A stretch of DNA of 64,000 bases, from contig NZ_CM001440.1 of NCBI RefSeq assembly GCF_000244975.1, forward strand, positions 248,001 through 312,000, given 5' to 3'. Within the stretch, counting starts at the first letter, position 1, and the number at the start of each line of letters is the position of its first letter. Made by a program: the position numbers and the translations under genes. The notes under the pieces were generated by a model. It saw only the letters and a list, made by a program, of their open reading frames with translations, was not told the origin of the DNA and did no database searches. Positions 16,939 through 24,529 of the stretch are shown here, piece after piece. Source of the stretch: Saccharomonospora cyanea NA-134 (GTDB lineage Bacteria; Actinomycetota; Actinomycetes; Mycobacteriales; Pseudonocardiaceae).

Positions 16939-17544
16939 ATGGACCGCGACACGAACGAAGTGCTCGACGCGGTAGGGCCGCGACTCCGCGCGTTGCGCCG
17001 TCACCGCGGTATCACCCTCGCCGACCTCGCGACGACGACCGGCGTTTCGGAGAGCACCCTGTCCCGACTGGAGAACGGGCAGCGCCGGGCAACCCTGGAG
17101 TTGCTGCTCCCGCTCGCCCGCACCTACGACGTTCCACTGGACGACCTCGTCGGCGCCCCGCGCACCGGCGACCCCCGCGTCCACCTCACGCCCATTCGCC
17201 GGTTCGGGATGACCTTCGTGCCCCTGTCCCGGCGACCCGGCGGGGTGCACGCGTTCAAAATGATCATCCCGGCGTGGTCCGAACCGCTCGAACCGACCCC
17301 GCAGACCCACGACGGCTTCGAATGGCTGTACGTGCTCAACGGACACCTGCGGCTGGTGCTCGGCGAGCGTGACCTGACATTGCCACCCGGGGAGGCAGCC
17401 GAATTCGACACGTCCTCGCCGCACTGGCTGGGAAGCGCCGACGGCGGGGTGGTCGAGCTACTCATCCTGTTCGACCCGCAAGGGATGCGTACCCACATCC
17501 ACGCCGACCCGCATCGGTCCTCTCCCGGCGGGAGCGAGCGATGA
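16939..17544 (+). CDS. XRE-family regulator with C-terminal cupin domain
   Basis: The 201-residue protein has an N-terminal Cro/C1-type HTH (LRALRRHRGITLADLATTTG then SESTLSRLENGQR, about 16-50) and a C-terminal cupin barrel (WLYVLNGHLRLVLGERDLTL ... DTSSPHWL), which senses a small ligand in this family. It probably regulates the divergent methyltransferase and itself via the inverted repeat at 16912-16932. The cupin contains the His residues typical of metal or ligand binding (HDGFEW, SPHW). Confidence 0.9.
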   Translation: MDRDTNEVLDAVGPRLRALRRHRGITLADLATTTGVSESTLSRLENGQRRATLELLLPLARTYDVPLDDLVGAPRTGDPRVHLTPIRRFGMTFVPLSRRPGGVHAFKMIIPAWSEPLEPTPQTHDGFEWLYVLNGHLRLVLGERDLTLPPGEAAEFDTSSPHWLGSADGGVVELLILFDPQGMRTHIHADPHRSSPGGSER

Positions 17545-17704
17545 ACTCGGCGAGAGATATCGCGTTCGCGCCCGGCAGCGAGCCGTGTGGTGCGGCAGCC
17601 GCGATCACTGAGAACCATTGACCGGAAACGATGTTCTCCAGGCGCCGAGCATGTGTCCGCCCCGGGCCGGGGGATCCTCGTGTTCCGGTGGGCGCCCCGT
17701 GGTG

Positions 17705-18349
17705 TCACAGCACCAAAAGGTTGTCCGTCACGATCATCCAGACGAACGCGGTGGTTCCGACGGCCACCAGCGCGGCGCACACCCGCCCGGCACGCTGGAT
17801 GGCAGTGCGGGACACGCCTTCGTCGGTGGCGTATCGACGGAGACTGAGGAGCAGGCACACACCCATCGCCAAAAACCACGGTTCGTAGAGCAACAGGTCC
17901 CACAGGAACAGCGCGGCCGGGTCGAGGTTCACCCATGCCTCGGTGGGCAACGGCACCTGGGCGACGCCGAGCAACGCGAGCAGCTTCGTGACCCCGCCCC
18001 CGAGTCCGTGGACGACGGCGTACAGGCCGCCCACCAGCACCGGCACCGCGCACAGTGGAACGAGCAGCGCGGCGGGGACCTCCCGCCCGCCGGACATCGG
18101 CAGCCATGCGGGTGCGCGCCGCAGCCGAGGAGTGGTGAGAACCAGGCAGGCCACCCCGCCGAGAAGGATCACGACCCCGGCCACGAAGGAAGTGAACTGG
18201 AACGTGGGGAGGTCACGGGGCACCGAACCTCCGAGGCCGATCGTGCCCCCGGCGGCCTGGTAGAACCGCACGAACACCGCGTAGAACACGGCCAGCAGAA
18301 GCCCCCACACGCCGGCCCGGGAAGGTGCGCTTTCGTCGCGAGACGTCAT
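17705..18349 (-). CDS. Integral membrane protein, unknown function
   Basis: The 214-residue protein shows five hydrophobic segments, at about residues 13-33, 52-73, 92-113, 150-168 and 190-210. The pattern resembles small DUF3995-type membrane proteins of actinobacteria, but no firm family is recognised. It is 10 bp downstream of the EamA transporter gene on the same strand and is probably co-transcribed with it. Confidence 0.7.
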   Translation of the reverse strand: MTSRDESAPSRAGVWGLLLAVFYAVFVRFYQAAGGTIGLGGSVPRDLPTFQFTSFVAGVVILLGGVACLVLTTPRLRRAPAWLPMSGGREVPAALLVPLCAVPVLVGGLYAVVHGLGGGVTKLLALLGVAQVPLPTEAWVNLDPAALFLWDLLLYEPWFLAMGVCLLLSLRRYATDEGVSRTAIQRAGRVCAALVAVGTTAFVWMIVTDNLLVL

Positions 18350-18359
18350 GGTGCGAGTC

Positions 18360-19247
18360 TCACCGGCTGTGTCGTGGTCGTCCTCCCTCCTGGCGGGGAA
18401 CGGTCTCCCCCTCAGGTGGGACGTCCTGCTCGCGCGAGCGGAGCGTCACGGCGGTGGCGGCGATGATCACACACCCGACGCCGACGAGCTGGGTTGGGGT
18501 GAGCAGTTCGTCCAGCAGCACGAGTCCGGCGAGTGCGGCGACCACCGGCTCGCCGCACTGCAACACGGCCACGATGCGCGGTGCGAGGCGGCGCAGCGCC
18601 GCCATCTCCAGCGAGTACGGGATCACCGCCGACGTCAGGCCGAGCGCGACACCCACCGCGAGGAGGTCGGGTGCCAGCACGGCATCACCACTGTGGACCA
18701 GACCCGCTGGTACCCCGAGGACCGCGGCCACGGTCACCGCCCACGCCAGCCCTCCCAGACCGGCCGTGTCCCGCCCCACCCGCCGCGACAGCAACAGGTA
18801 CGCGGCCATCGAGGCGGCCGAGGCCACGGCGAGTACCAGACCCTGCCACGGCAGCGCGCCCGCCGACGAGTCGCGCACGAGCAGCACACCGAGTACCGCC
18901 ACACCTGCGAACACCAGGTCGGCGGCTCGGCGGGACGTGCAGACGGCGACGGCCAAGGGGCCCAGCAGTTGGATCGTGCTCGCCACACCGACCGGCAGCC
19001 ACCGCAGGGCGGGATAGACCAGGTTCATGCCCGCGATCGCGGCGCCCAGCGCGCAGACGAACGCGAGGTCCCGGCCCCTCGGCAGAGCGGGACGGTGCAG
19101 GGCCAGCAGGATCAACGCGGCCGAGGCGAGTCGCAACGCCACGACGCCGAGCGGTCCTGCCTCGGTGAACAGGAGCTTGCCCCACGCCTGGCCGGTCTGC
19201 ACCGACACCGCGGCGCCGAGGACGAGAAGGTGTGGGGGAACAGCCAC
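18360..19247 (-). CDS. EamA/DMT-family exporter
   Basis: This 295-residue protein has ten hydrophobic helices arranged as two EamA repeats, with typical patterns GPLGVVALRLASAALILL in the first and QCGEPVVAALAGLVLLDE in the second. Members export amino acids, metabolites or drugs (RhtA/RhaT-like). A LysR regulator is divergent at 19322, a common arrangement in which the regulator controls the exporter when its substrate accumulates. The substrate cannot be told. Confidence 0.88.
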   Translation of the reverse strand: MAVPPHLLVLGAAVSVQTGQAWGKLLFTEAGPLGVVALRLASAALILLALHRPALPRGRDLAFVCALGAAIAGMNLVYPALRWLPVGVASTIQLLGPLAVAVCTSRRAADLVFAGVAVLGVLLVRDSSAGALPWQGLVLAVASAASMAAYLLLSRRVGRDTAGLGGLAWAVTVAAVLGVPAGLVHSGDAVLAPDLLAVGVALGLTSAVIPYSLEMAALRRLAPRIVAVLQCGEPVVAALAGLVLLDELLTPTQLVGVGCVIIAATAVTLRSREQDVPPEGETVPRQEGGRPRHSR

Positions 19248-19296
19248 GACTCCAGGGTCGCGCCACCGGATCGTGCGCGTCCATCAAAAAATCAGG

Positions 19297-19316
19297 CGAG
19301 GATTCGTTTAGCCTCG
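19297..19316. promoter_or_regulatory. Possible LysR binding site
   Basis: CGAGG (19297-19301) and CCTCG (19312-19316) form an interrupted inverted repeat with a 10-bp spacer, close to the T-N11-A geometry of LysR sites, in the 74-bp gap between the divergent EamA and LysR genes. Confidence 0.4.
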
Positions 19317-19321
19317 GCTAC

Positions 19322-20257
19322 ATGATTGACCTGAGGCGGGTGCAGGTGCTGCGTGTACTGGCCGATCGCGGCACCGTGACGGCCACCGCGGAGGCGCTGC
19401 ACCTCACGCCGTCGGCCGTGTCGCAGCAGATCCGGCTGCTCGCCGACGACCTCGGGGTCGAGCTACTCGAACGGACGGGCCGGAACGTGCGGCTCACCGT
19501 GGCCGCGCACGCGCTGCTCCGCCACGCCGACGCCCTGCACGAGCAGTGGGAGCGGGCTCGCGCCGAACTCGCGGTCGGCAGCCGGGTGACCGGAACCCTG
19601 CGCTTGTGCGGGGTGTCCTCGGCCGTCGCCGCCCTGATGGCCCCGGCCGTGGCGCGGCTGCGCCGCGACTTTCCCGAACTCGACGTGCACGTCGCGGAGG
19701 AGGAGAGCGAGGACTGCTTCACGCTGCTACTGGCGGGGCAGGCCGACATCGCCGTGGTGCTGCCCACCGCGGGCACCCCACCGGTGGACGACGCGCGGTT
19801 CGACCAGCACGTGCTGCACGAGGACCCGCAGGATCTGCTCGTGTGGCGCGGGCACCCGTTCGCCGAGGGCGGTGGCGGTGGTGGCGGCGGTGACGTTGAC
19901 GGGGTCCGCCTGTCCGACGCCGCCGCCGAGAACTGGATCGTCAAACCTCGGCACAACGACACCTACGACCTGCTGCTGGCCGCGTGCTCGGCGGCGGGGT
20001 TCACGCCCCGCGTCACGCACCACGTGAAGGAGTGGTTCGCCGTGTCGGCGCTCGTGGCCGAGGGCTTCGGGGTGTGCCTGTTGCCGAGGTTGGTTCCGGT
20101 GCCGGGCGAACACCCTGTGGTGCGCGTGCCGGTGCGCGGGAACCCCCGGCCGGTGCGGAAGTTCCTCTGCTGCGTGCGCCGGGGTAGCGGGTCGCATCCC
20201 GCCCTCGCCGAGGGAGTGCGGGCGCTGCGTGCCGCGGTGGGCCGGCTGCCGGGTTGA
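19322..20257 (+). CDS. LysR-family transcriptional regulator
   Basis: The 311-residue protein starts MIDLRRVQVLRVLADRGTVT with the LysR HTH (AEALHLTPSAVSQQIRLLAD, about 24-43) followed by a periplasmic-binding-like effector domain. An unusual run of eight glycines (about residues 182-189) sits in the middle of the effector domain, likely a slippage-prone linker. ATG 19322 is chosen because family resemblance starts there. It probably controls the divergent EamA exporter. Confidence 0.9.
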   Translation: MIDLRRVQVLRVLADRGTVTATAEALHLTPSAVSQQIRLLADDLGVELLERTGRNVRLTVAAHALLRHADALHEQWERARAELAVGSRVTGTLRLCGVSSAVAALMAPAVARLRRDFPELDVHVAEEESEDCFTLLLAGQADIAVVLPTAGTPPVDDARFDQHVLHEDPQDLLVWRGHPFAEGGGGGGGGDVDGVRLSDAAAENWIVKPRHNDTYDLLLAACSAAGFTPRVTHHVKEWFAVSALVAEGFGVCLLPRLVPVPGEHPVVRVPVRGNPRPVRKFLCCVRRGSGSHPALAEGVRALRAAVGRLPG

Positions 20258-20285
20258 CGGGAAACCCCTGGCTCTTTCGCGGAGG

Positions 20286-20711
20286 TCAGGACGCCAGGAG
20301 CAGGACGCCGGTCACGAGGAGGGCGATGGTCTTGACCGCTTCCAGCGCCACGTAGACGTAGTGGGCGCGGGAGCGCGGGACGTTCTCGCCCGTCAGCACG
20401 CGGTTCGAGCGGCGGGTCAACCGCGGTCGCACCGCCGCGAGCTGCACGGCGAGGGCCGCGAACACCACCGCACCGGACACCAGCGCGGAGGTCCCGGGCG
20501 GATCGACGGCCAGCGCGATCACCGCCGTGAGCGCGAGGACCGCCTCGGCGGTGTTGAGCGCACGGAAGACGAGCCTGCCGATGCCGAGACCGATGGGGAC
20601 CGTCACTCCGGGGGCACGGAACTTCAAGGGTGCTTCCAGAAACGAGATCGCCAGCACCATGCCCAGCCACACGAACACCGCCGCGGTCGCCACCGCGAGT
20701 CCCGGAGCCAT
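20286..20711 (-). CDS. Small four-helix membrane protein
   Basis: The 141-residue protein has four hydrophobic segments (starting LAVATAAVFVWLGMVLAISF and ending LEAVKTIALLVTGVLLLAS) and conserved-looking polar FLEAPLKFRAPGV and FRALNTAEA. It resembles small hypothetical membrane proteins of many bacteria; no function is known. GGAAGGA precedes ATG 20711 at good spacing. Confidence 0.75.
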   Translation of the reverse strand: MAPGLAVATAAVFVWLGMVLAISFLEAPLKFRAPGVTVPIGLGIGRLVFRALNTAEAVLALTAVIALAVDPPGTSALVSGAVVFAALAVQLAAVRPRLTRRSNRVLTGENVPRSRAHYVYVALEAVKTIALLVTGVLLLAS

Positions 20712-20824
20712 CGACGTTCCTTCCTGGGAGAAAGCCGCCGCTCGGAATTCTACGTCGGCGGTGCCGTGACAGTTCCCCACGCGACGAGCGGGCCGTTCGA
20801 AGCGTCGGAGTCGTGCGCGGCACC

Positions 20825-22354
20825 TCACCAGCCGGCGAAGCGGCCGATGAGGTGCTTGGGGTCGACACCCGTGAGCTCGCGCTGGAACAGGCGGTAGTAG
20901 GCGAGTTCCTCGCGGGAGCGCAGCGGCGGATCGAGCTCGCCGCGTTCCGCCTCGAACTCGTCGGCGGACACAGTGGACGCGTAGTACTCGCCGAGGACGT
21001 CTCTCGCGCCGGTGCCCTGACCGAACTGCTGTTTCGGCCGCCACAGCAGGTGCTCGGGCAACCAGCCCTCGAACGCCTTGCGCAGCAACCACTTCTCGGC
21101 GCGGTCACCGCTGAGCTTCCAGCGGGCGGGCAGGCTCAGAGCGAGTTCGACCACGTCGAGGTCGAGGAACGGGGTCCTCGGTTCGAGGCCCGTGGCGCCC
21201 GCGACACGGTCGACCCGTTGCAGGCCACCGATGTGGAGGCCCTGGAGGGTGGAGAGCAGTTCCTCGTGCAGCTCGGTGTCGCTGTCGATCTCGCTGTAGT
21301 AGCCGTAGCCCGCGAAGAGTTCGTCGGCGCCCTCACCGATGAGGACGACCTTCACCGTGCGGGCCGCGAGCTTCGACACCAGCAGGTTGGGCACGGAGCT
21401 GTGGACGAGCGAGGGGTCGAACGACTCGATCACTCTGATCACTTCGGGCACCCAGTCGATGAGTTCGTCGTCGGTGTAGACGCGCTCGTGGTGGTCGGTG
21501 CCCAGGGCGTCGGCGACCTCGCGGGCGGCCACGAGGTCGGCGCTGCCCGCAAGGCCCACGGAGAACGTGGGAAAGCGCCGCCCCGTGCGGTGGGCGTGCC
21601 TCGCGGCGATGGCGGTGACGATGCTGGAGTCGAGCCCACCGGAGAGCAGGGCGCCGACGCCCACGTCGGCGGCGAGGAACCGCTCCACCGCCCTGATCAA
21701 CGTGTCGCGGACGGCGGCGAGCACCTCCTCCGGTGGGTCGGCACCGGAGTCGCCGGGCGCGGCGGTAGGGGTGGTGTCGGTGAGCACCCGAAACGGTGTC
21801 AACCCGTCCTCGGGGGTCCAGACGTGGCCGGGCGGGAACGGCTCGACGTCGGGACGGCGGTGCGGGTCGAAGGCCTTGAGTTCGCTGGCGAAGATCGCCG
21901 TGCCGTCGTGCCTGGCCCAGTACAGCGGCGCGATGCCCATCGTGTCGCGGGCGGCGAAGAAGCGCCCGTCGACCTCGGCACCGGCGAACGCGAACATGCC
22001 CCACAGCCGGGACAGCGCCGCGGGCCCGTCCGCCTCGATGAGGTGCAGGGCGCTCTCCTGGTCGGCGCGGGTGCGGAAGACGTGGCCGCGGCCTTCGAGT
22101 TCGGTGCGCAGCCGCTCGTGGTTGTAGATCTCCCCGTCCCCGACGAGCCAGTACCTGCCCGCCGGGTCGTGGAGTGGCTGCGCACCGCCTTCCAGGTCCA
22201 CGACGGCGAGCCTGCGGTGACCGAGCCAGGCATGGTCGAGTGCGCGGCTGCCCTGCCCGTCGGGGCCGCGATGGGCGAGCCGGTCGAGCATGCGCATGCC
22301 TTCGAGCGGGTCGAAGGGGCCGTGTGCGGCGACGATGCCGGAGATGGTTCTCAC
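20825..22354 (-). CDS. asnB: Asparagine synthetase with degenerate glutaminase site
   Basis: The 509-residue protein has the AsnB architecture: an N-terminal class II glutaminase-like domain (1-190) and a C-terminal synthetase domain with the pyrophosphate loop LLSGGLDSSIVTAIA and GEGADELFAGYGYY. It would make asparagine from aspartate and ATP. In active enzymes the mature protein begins with Cys (MCGI). Here the start reads VRTISGIVA, with Ser in place of Cys and three residues before it, and the usual NGEIYNH reads DGEIYNH. Both changes should abolish glutamine hydrolysis, so free ammonia or a partner amidase may be the nitrogen donor. GTG 22354 has GAGG upstream. Confidence 0.9.
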   Translation of the reverse strand: MRTISGIVAAHGPFDPLEGMRMLDRLAHRGPDGQGSRALDHAWLGHRRLAVVDLEGGAQPLHDPAGRYWLVGDGEIYNHERLRTELEGRGHVFRTRADQESALHLIEADGPAALSRLWGMFAFAGAEVDGRFFAARDTMGIAPLYWARHDGTAIFASELKAFDPHRRPDVEPFPPGHVWTPEDGLTPFRVLTDTTPTAAPGDSGADPPEEVLAAVRDTLIRAVERFLAADVGVGALLSGGLDSSIVTAIAARHAHRTGRRFPTFSVGLAGSADLVAAREVADALGTDHHERVYTDDELIDWVPEVIRVIESFDPSLVHSSVPNLLVSKLAARTVKVVLIGEGADELFAGYGYYSEIDSDTELHEELLSTLQGLHIGGLQRVDRVAGATGLEPRTPFLDLDVVELALSLPARWKLSGDRAEKWLLRKAFEGWLPEHLLWRPKQQFGQGTGARDVLGEYYASTVSADEFEAERGELDPPLRSREELAYYRLFQRELTGVDPKHLIGRFAGW

Positions 22355-22403
22355 CTGTCCTCGTTGCCGGTGCTGCTGCCGGTGTACCCCGCCGGTCGGC
22401 TGA

Positions 22404-22985
22404 TCACGCGTCCAGGGCGGGGCCGTGCCGCAGCCCGGCGAGCGCGATGTCGAGGCAGCGGGACACGGTGTCGGCCGGAAGGTCGAGTTCCACCAGCCTG
22501 CCGAGCGCGGCGAGCAGGCCGAGTACGTCGTCGGGGCCGACACCCGCGCGGAGGGCCCCCTCGGCGTGGGCGGCGGCGACGAGCTCCGCCACCAGGGGGC
22601 CCAGGTACTTCCGGCACCCGGAAAGGCCGGCGGAGTCGGTGGTGGCGGCGAGGTTCTCCAGCAGCGCGCGGTCACGCCGCTGATAGGTGAGGGCGTCGGC
22701 GATGAACGCGGCCAGCGCCTCCCACGCGTTCGGGCGGGTGCGGGCCGAGCGCCGCGCCGCCTCCACCCAGTGCGCGTAACTCTCGGCGACCAGGGTCTCG
22801 ATGAGCGCGTCCTTGGAGGGGAAGTGCCGGTACAGGGTGCCCATGCCGACACCGGCGCAGCGGGCGATTTCCCTGACGTCGACGGCCCGACCGCGTTTCG
22901 AGAACGCGGCGGCGGCGGCTCGCAGGATCGCCGCGCGGTTGCTGAGGGCGTCGCGGCGCCGTGGCGTGCCGACCTGCTGAGTCAT
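22404..22985 (-). CDS. TetR-family regulator
   Basis: The 193-residue protein has an N-terminal TetR HTH ([20 protein letters not shown], about 44-63) and a C-terminal helical domain ([14 protein letters not shown] ... [12 protein letters not shown]) resembling the SbtR-type. It is divergent from a luciferase-like oxidoreductase gene with two TetR-sized inverted repeats between them, so it probably represses both. The start is ATG 22985; ATG 22994 is an alternative, and neither has a strong ribosome site. Confidence 0.9.
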   Translation of the reverse strand: MTQQVGTPRRRDALSNRAAILRAAAAAFSKRGRAVDVREIARCAGVGMGTLYRHFPSKDALIETLVAESYAHWVEAARRSARTRPNAWEALAAFIADALTYQRRDRALLENLAATTDSAGLSGCRKYLGPLVAELVAAAHAEGALRAGVGPDDVLGLLAALGRLVELDLPADTVSRCLDIALAGLRHGPALDA

Positions 22986-23014
22986 GGCTCTCATCGTAGG
23001 TCGCCGCGGGAAGA

Positions 23015-23028
23015 GGAGCGGGCGCTCC
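23015..23028. promoter_or_regulatory. TetR operator candidate O1
   Basis: GGAGCG-GG-CGCTCC is a perfect 6-bp inverted repeat with 2-bp spacer in the divergent promoter region. It has the same core and spacing as the repeat centred 33 bp away (23046-23063). Confidence 0.6.
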
Positions 23029-23045
23029 GGCGTCAGTAGAGTGGA

Positions 23046-23063
23046 GCGGAGCAAGTGCTCCGC
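23046..23063. promoter_or_regulatory. TetR operator candidate O2
   Basis: GCGGAGCA-AG-TGCTCCGC is a perfect 8-bp inverted repeat with 2-bp spacer, 25 bp before the oxidoreductase start. A -10-like TAGAGT (23037-23042) lies between the two operators, so binding should block transcription of the oxidoreductase. Confidence 0.68.
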
Positions 23064-23088
23064 CTCGCCGTGTCGAAAGGGATTTCCC

Positions 23089-24075
23089 GTGACCGTCAAC
23101 TACTCGATCCTCGACCTCGCCACGTTCGGCGGGGAAGAGACGCCGAGGCAGGCCCTCGAGGCGAGTGTGGCGCTGGCGCGCCGCGCCGAGGAGACCGGGT
23201 ACCGCCGCGTCTGGTACGCCGAACACCACAACTTCCCCTCGATCGCGTCGTCGGCCACCAGCGTGGTGATCGCCCACGTCGCCGCGCACACGGACAGCAT
23301 CCGGCTCGGTGCGGGCGGTGTCATGCTGCCCAACCACTCACCGCTCACGATCGCCGAGCAGTTCGGGACGCTGGAGACGTTGCACCCGGGCCGCATCGAC
23401 CTCGGCCTCGGTCGCGCACCGGGCACCGACCAGAAGACCCTGCGCGCGCTGCGCCGCGACCCGACGTCGGCCGACTCGTTCCCGCAGGACGTGCAGGAGC
23501 TCGCGGGTTACCTGCGTGGCGAGTCGCTGATCCCCGGCGTCGACGCCATACCGGGCAAGGGCACGAACGTGCCGCTCTACATCCTCGGTTCCTCGCTGTT
23601 CGGGGCGCAGCTCGCCGCCGCGCTCGGGCTGCCCTACGCGTTCGCGTCGCACTTCGCGCCCGACGCCCTGCGGCAGGCCGTGGCGGTGTACCGGGAGCAG
23701 TTCCAGCCCTCCGAACAGCTCGCCGAGCCGTACGTCATCGCGGGCGTCAACGTGATCGCGGCCGACGACGAGGAGTCCGCGCAGGAGCAGTTCCTCACCA
23801 TGAAGCGTCAGCGCGTGAGCATGCTGCTGGGCCGGGGCCGCACGTTCACCGACGAGGAGGCGGACATGGTGCTGGCCTCCCCGCAAGGTGCGCAGCTGCT
23901 CAACATGGTCAGGTACACGGCCGTTGGCACGCCGGAGAAGGTCAAGGAGTTCCTGGACGACTTCGCCGCGCACGCCGACGCCGACGAACTCATCACCGCA
24001 CACCAGTCGCCCTCCGTGACCCAGCGGCTCCGGTCGGTGGAACTCCTGGCCAAGGTGGCGGGTCTGAAGTCGTGA
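23089..24075 (+). CDS. Luciferase-like (LLM) flavin-dependent oxidoreductase
   Basis: This 328-residue protein opens with [11 protein letters not shown] and has [20 protein letters not shown] and [21 protein letters not shown], signatures of the MsnO8-type branch of bacterial luciferase-like monooxygenases. These use FMN or F420 supplied by a reductase to oxidise small molecules. GTG 23089 is preceded by GAAAGGGA. The divergent TetR regulator and twin operators suggest it is induced by its substrate or a related toxic compound. Confidence 0.9.
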   Translation: MTVNYSILDLATFGGEETPRQALEASVALARRAEETGYRRVWYAEHHNFPSIASSATSVVIAHVAAHTDSIRLGAGGVMLPNHSPLTIAEQFGTLETLHPGRIDLGLGRAPGTDQKTLRALRRDPTSADSFPQDVQELAGYLRGESLIPGVDAIPGKGTNVPLYILGSSLFGAQLAAALGLPYAFASHFAPDALRQAVAVYREQFQPSEQLAEPYVIAGVNVIAADDEESAQEQFLTMKRQRVSMLLGRGRTFTDEEADMVLASPQGAQLLNMVRYTAVGTPEKVKEFLDDFAAHADADELITAHQSPSVTQRLRSVELLAKVAGLKS

Positions 24076-24140
24076 TCCGATAACGGTGCGCGCTCATCCC
24101 GGCCCCGGCGACGCTCGGGTGTGCTGAGGTGCCGGGTGGG

Positions 24141-24440
24141 ATGAGCGGACAACGTGACGAACAGGGTGACGACATGGCGACGCACGAGGAGACGTTGGCG
24201 CAGCTCTATCAGGGCGTGGAGAACTGCACGAACATCCACAACGCCATCCAGCACGCGCTGTCGATGGCGTCGGGCCTTTCGGAGCTGCTGCAGAACAGCC
24301 TCGGCGGCACGGGCGCGTACGACGAGGTGGGCGGCTACAGCGAGAGCGTGCTGACCCAGTTGGAGCTGTCCGCTCAGACGGTGGAGCAGACCAAGCACGC
24401 CATCGAGAACCTGATGGTGCGGTTCGACATCGTGTACTGA
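24141..24440 (+). CDS. Small conserved-looking helical protein, unknown
   Basis: The roughly 99-residue protein is hydrophilic and helical, with ETLAQLYQGVENCTNIHNAI and SGLSELLQNSLGG near the middle and VEQTKHAIENLMVRFDIVY at the end. The size and two-helix feel recall WXG100 proteins, but there is no Trp-x-Gly turn, so that assignment is not made. GTG 24129, ATG 24141 and ATG 24174 are possible starts. It precedes the metallophore operon but is separated from it by two Zur-like boxes. Confidence 0.65.
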   Translation: MSGQRDEQGDDMATHEETLAQLYQGVENCTNIHNAIQHALSMASGLSELLQNSLGGTGAYDEVGGYSESVLTQLELSAQTVEQTKHAIENLMVRFDIVY

Positions 24441-24449
24441 GGTCGGCAA

Positions 24450-24464
24450 CGAGAATCGTTTTCA
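24450..24464. promoter_or_regulatory. Zur/Fur-like box, distal
   Basis: CGAGAATCGTTTTCA (reverse TGAAAACGATTCTCG) matches the actinobacterial Zur 7-1-7 pattern TGAAAATGATTTTCA at 12 of 15 positions. It lies 80 bp before the MFS start codon. Confidence 0.5.
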
Positions 24465-24513
24465 TTCAAGTGGCCCACGCCACAGATCGCGGGGTTGTCC
24501 GCGAGCCTTGAAA

Positions 24514-24528
24514 TGGTAATGATTTTCA
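24514..24528. promoter_or_regulatory. Zur-like box overlapping a leaderless promoter
   Basis: TGGTAATGATTTTCA matches the Zur pattern TGAAAATGATTTTCA at 13 of 15 positions and ends one base before GTG 24530. TAATGA (24517-24522) inside it is well placed as a -10 element for a transcript starting at the GTG, and no ribosome site exists upstream. Binding would therefore cover the promoter itself. Confidence 0.65.
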
Positions 24529-24529
24529 T

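Noticed and set aside
17652-17704. Possible fifth GTGTCCGC repeat copy
   Set aside because: Only one degraded unit and no 21-bp periodicity; not counted as an array.
24141-24440. Possible WXG100/ESX-type secreted protein
   Set aside because: Size fits, but there is no Trp-x-Gly turn and no ESX machinery nearby.
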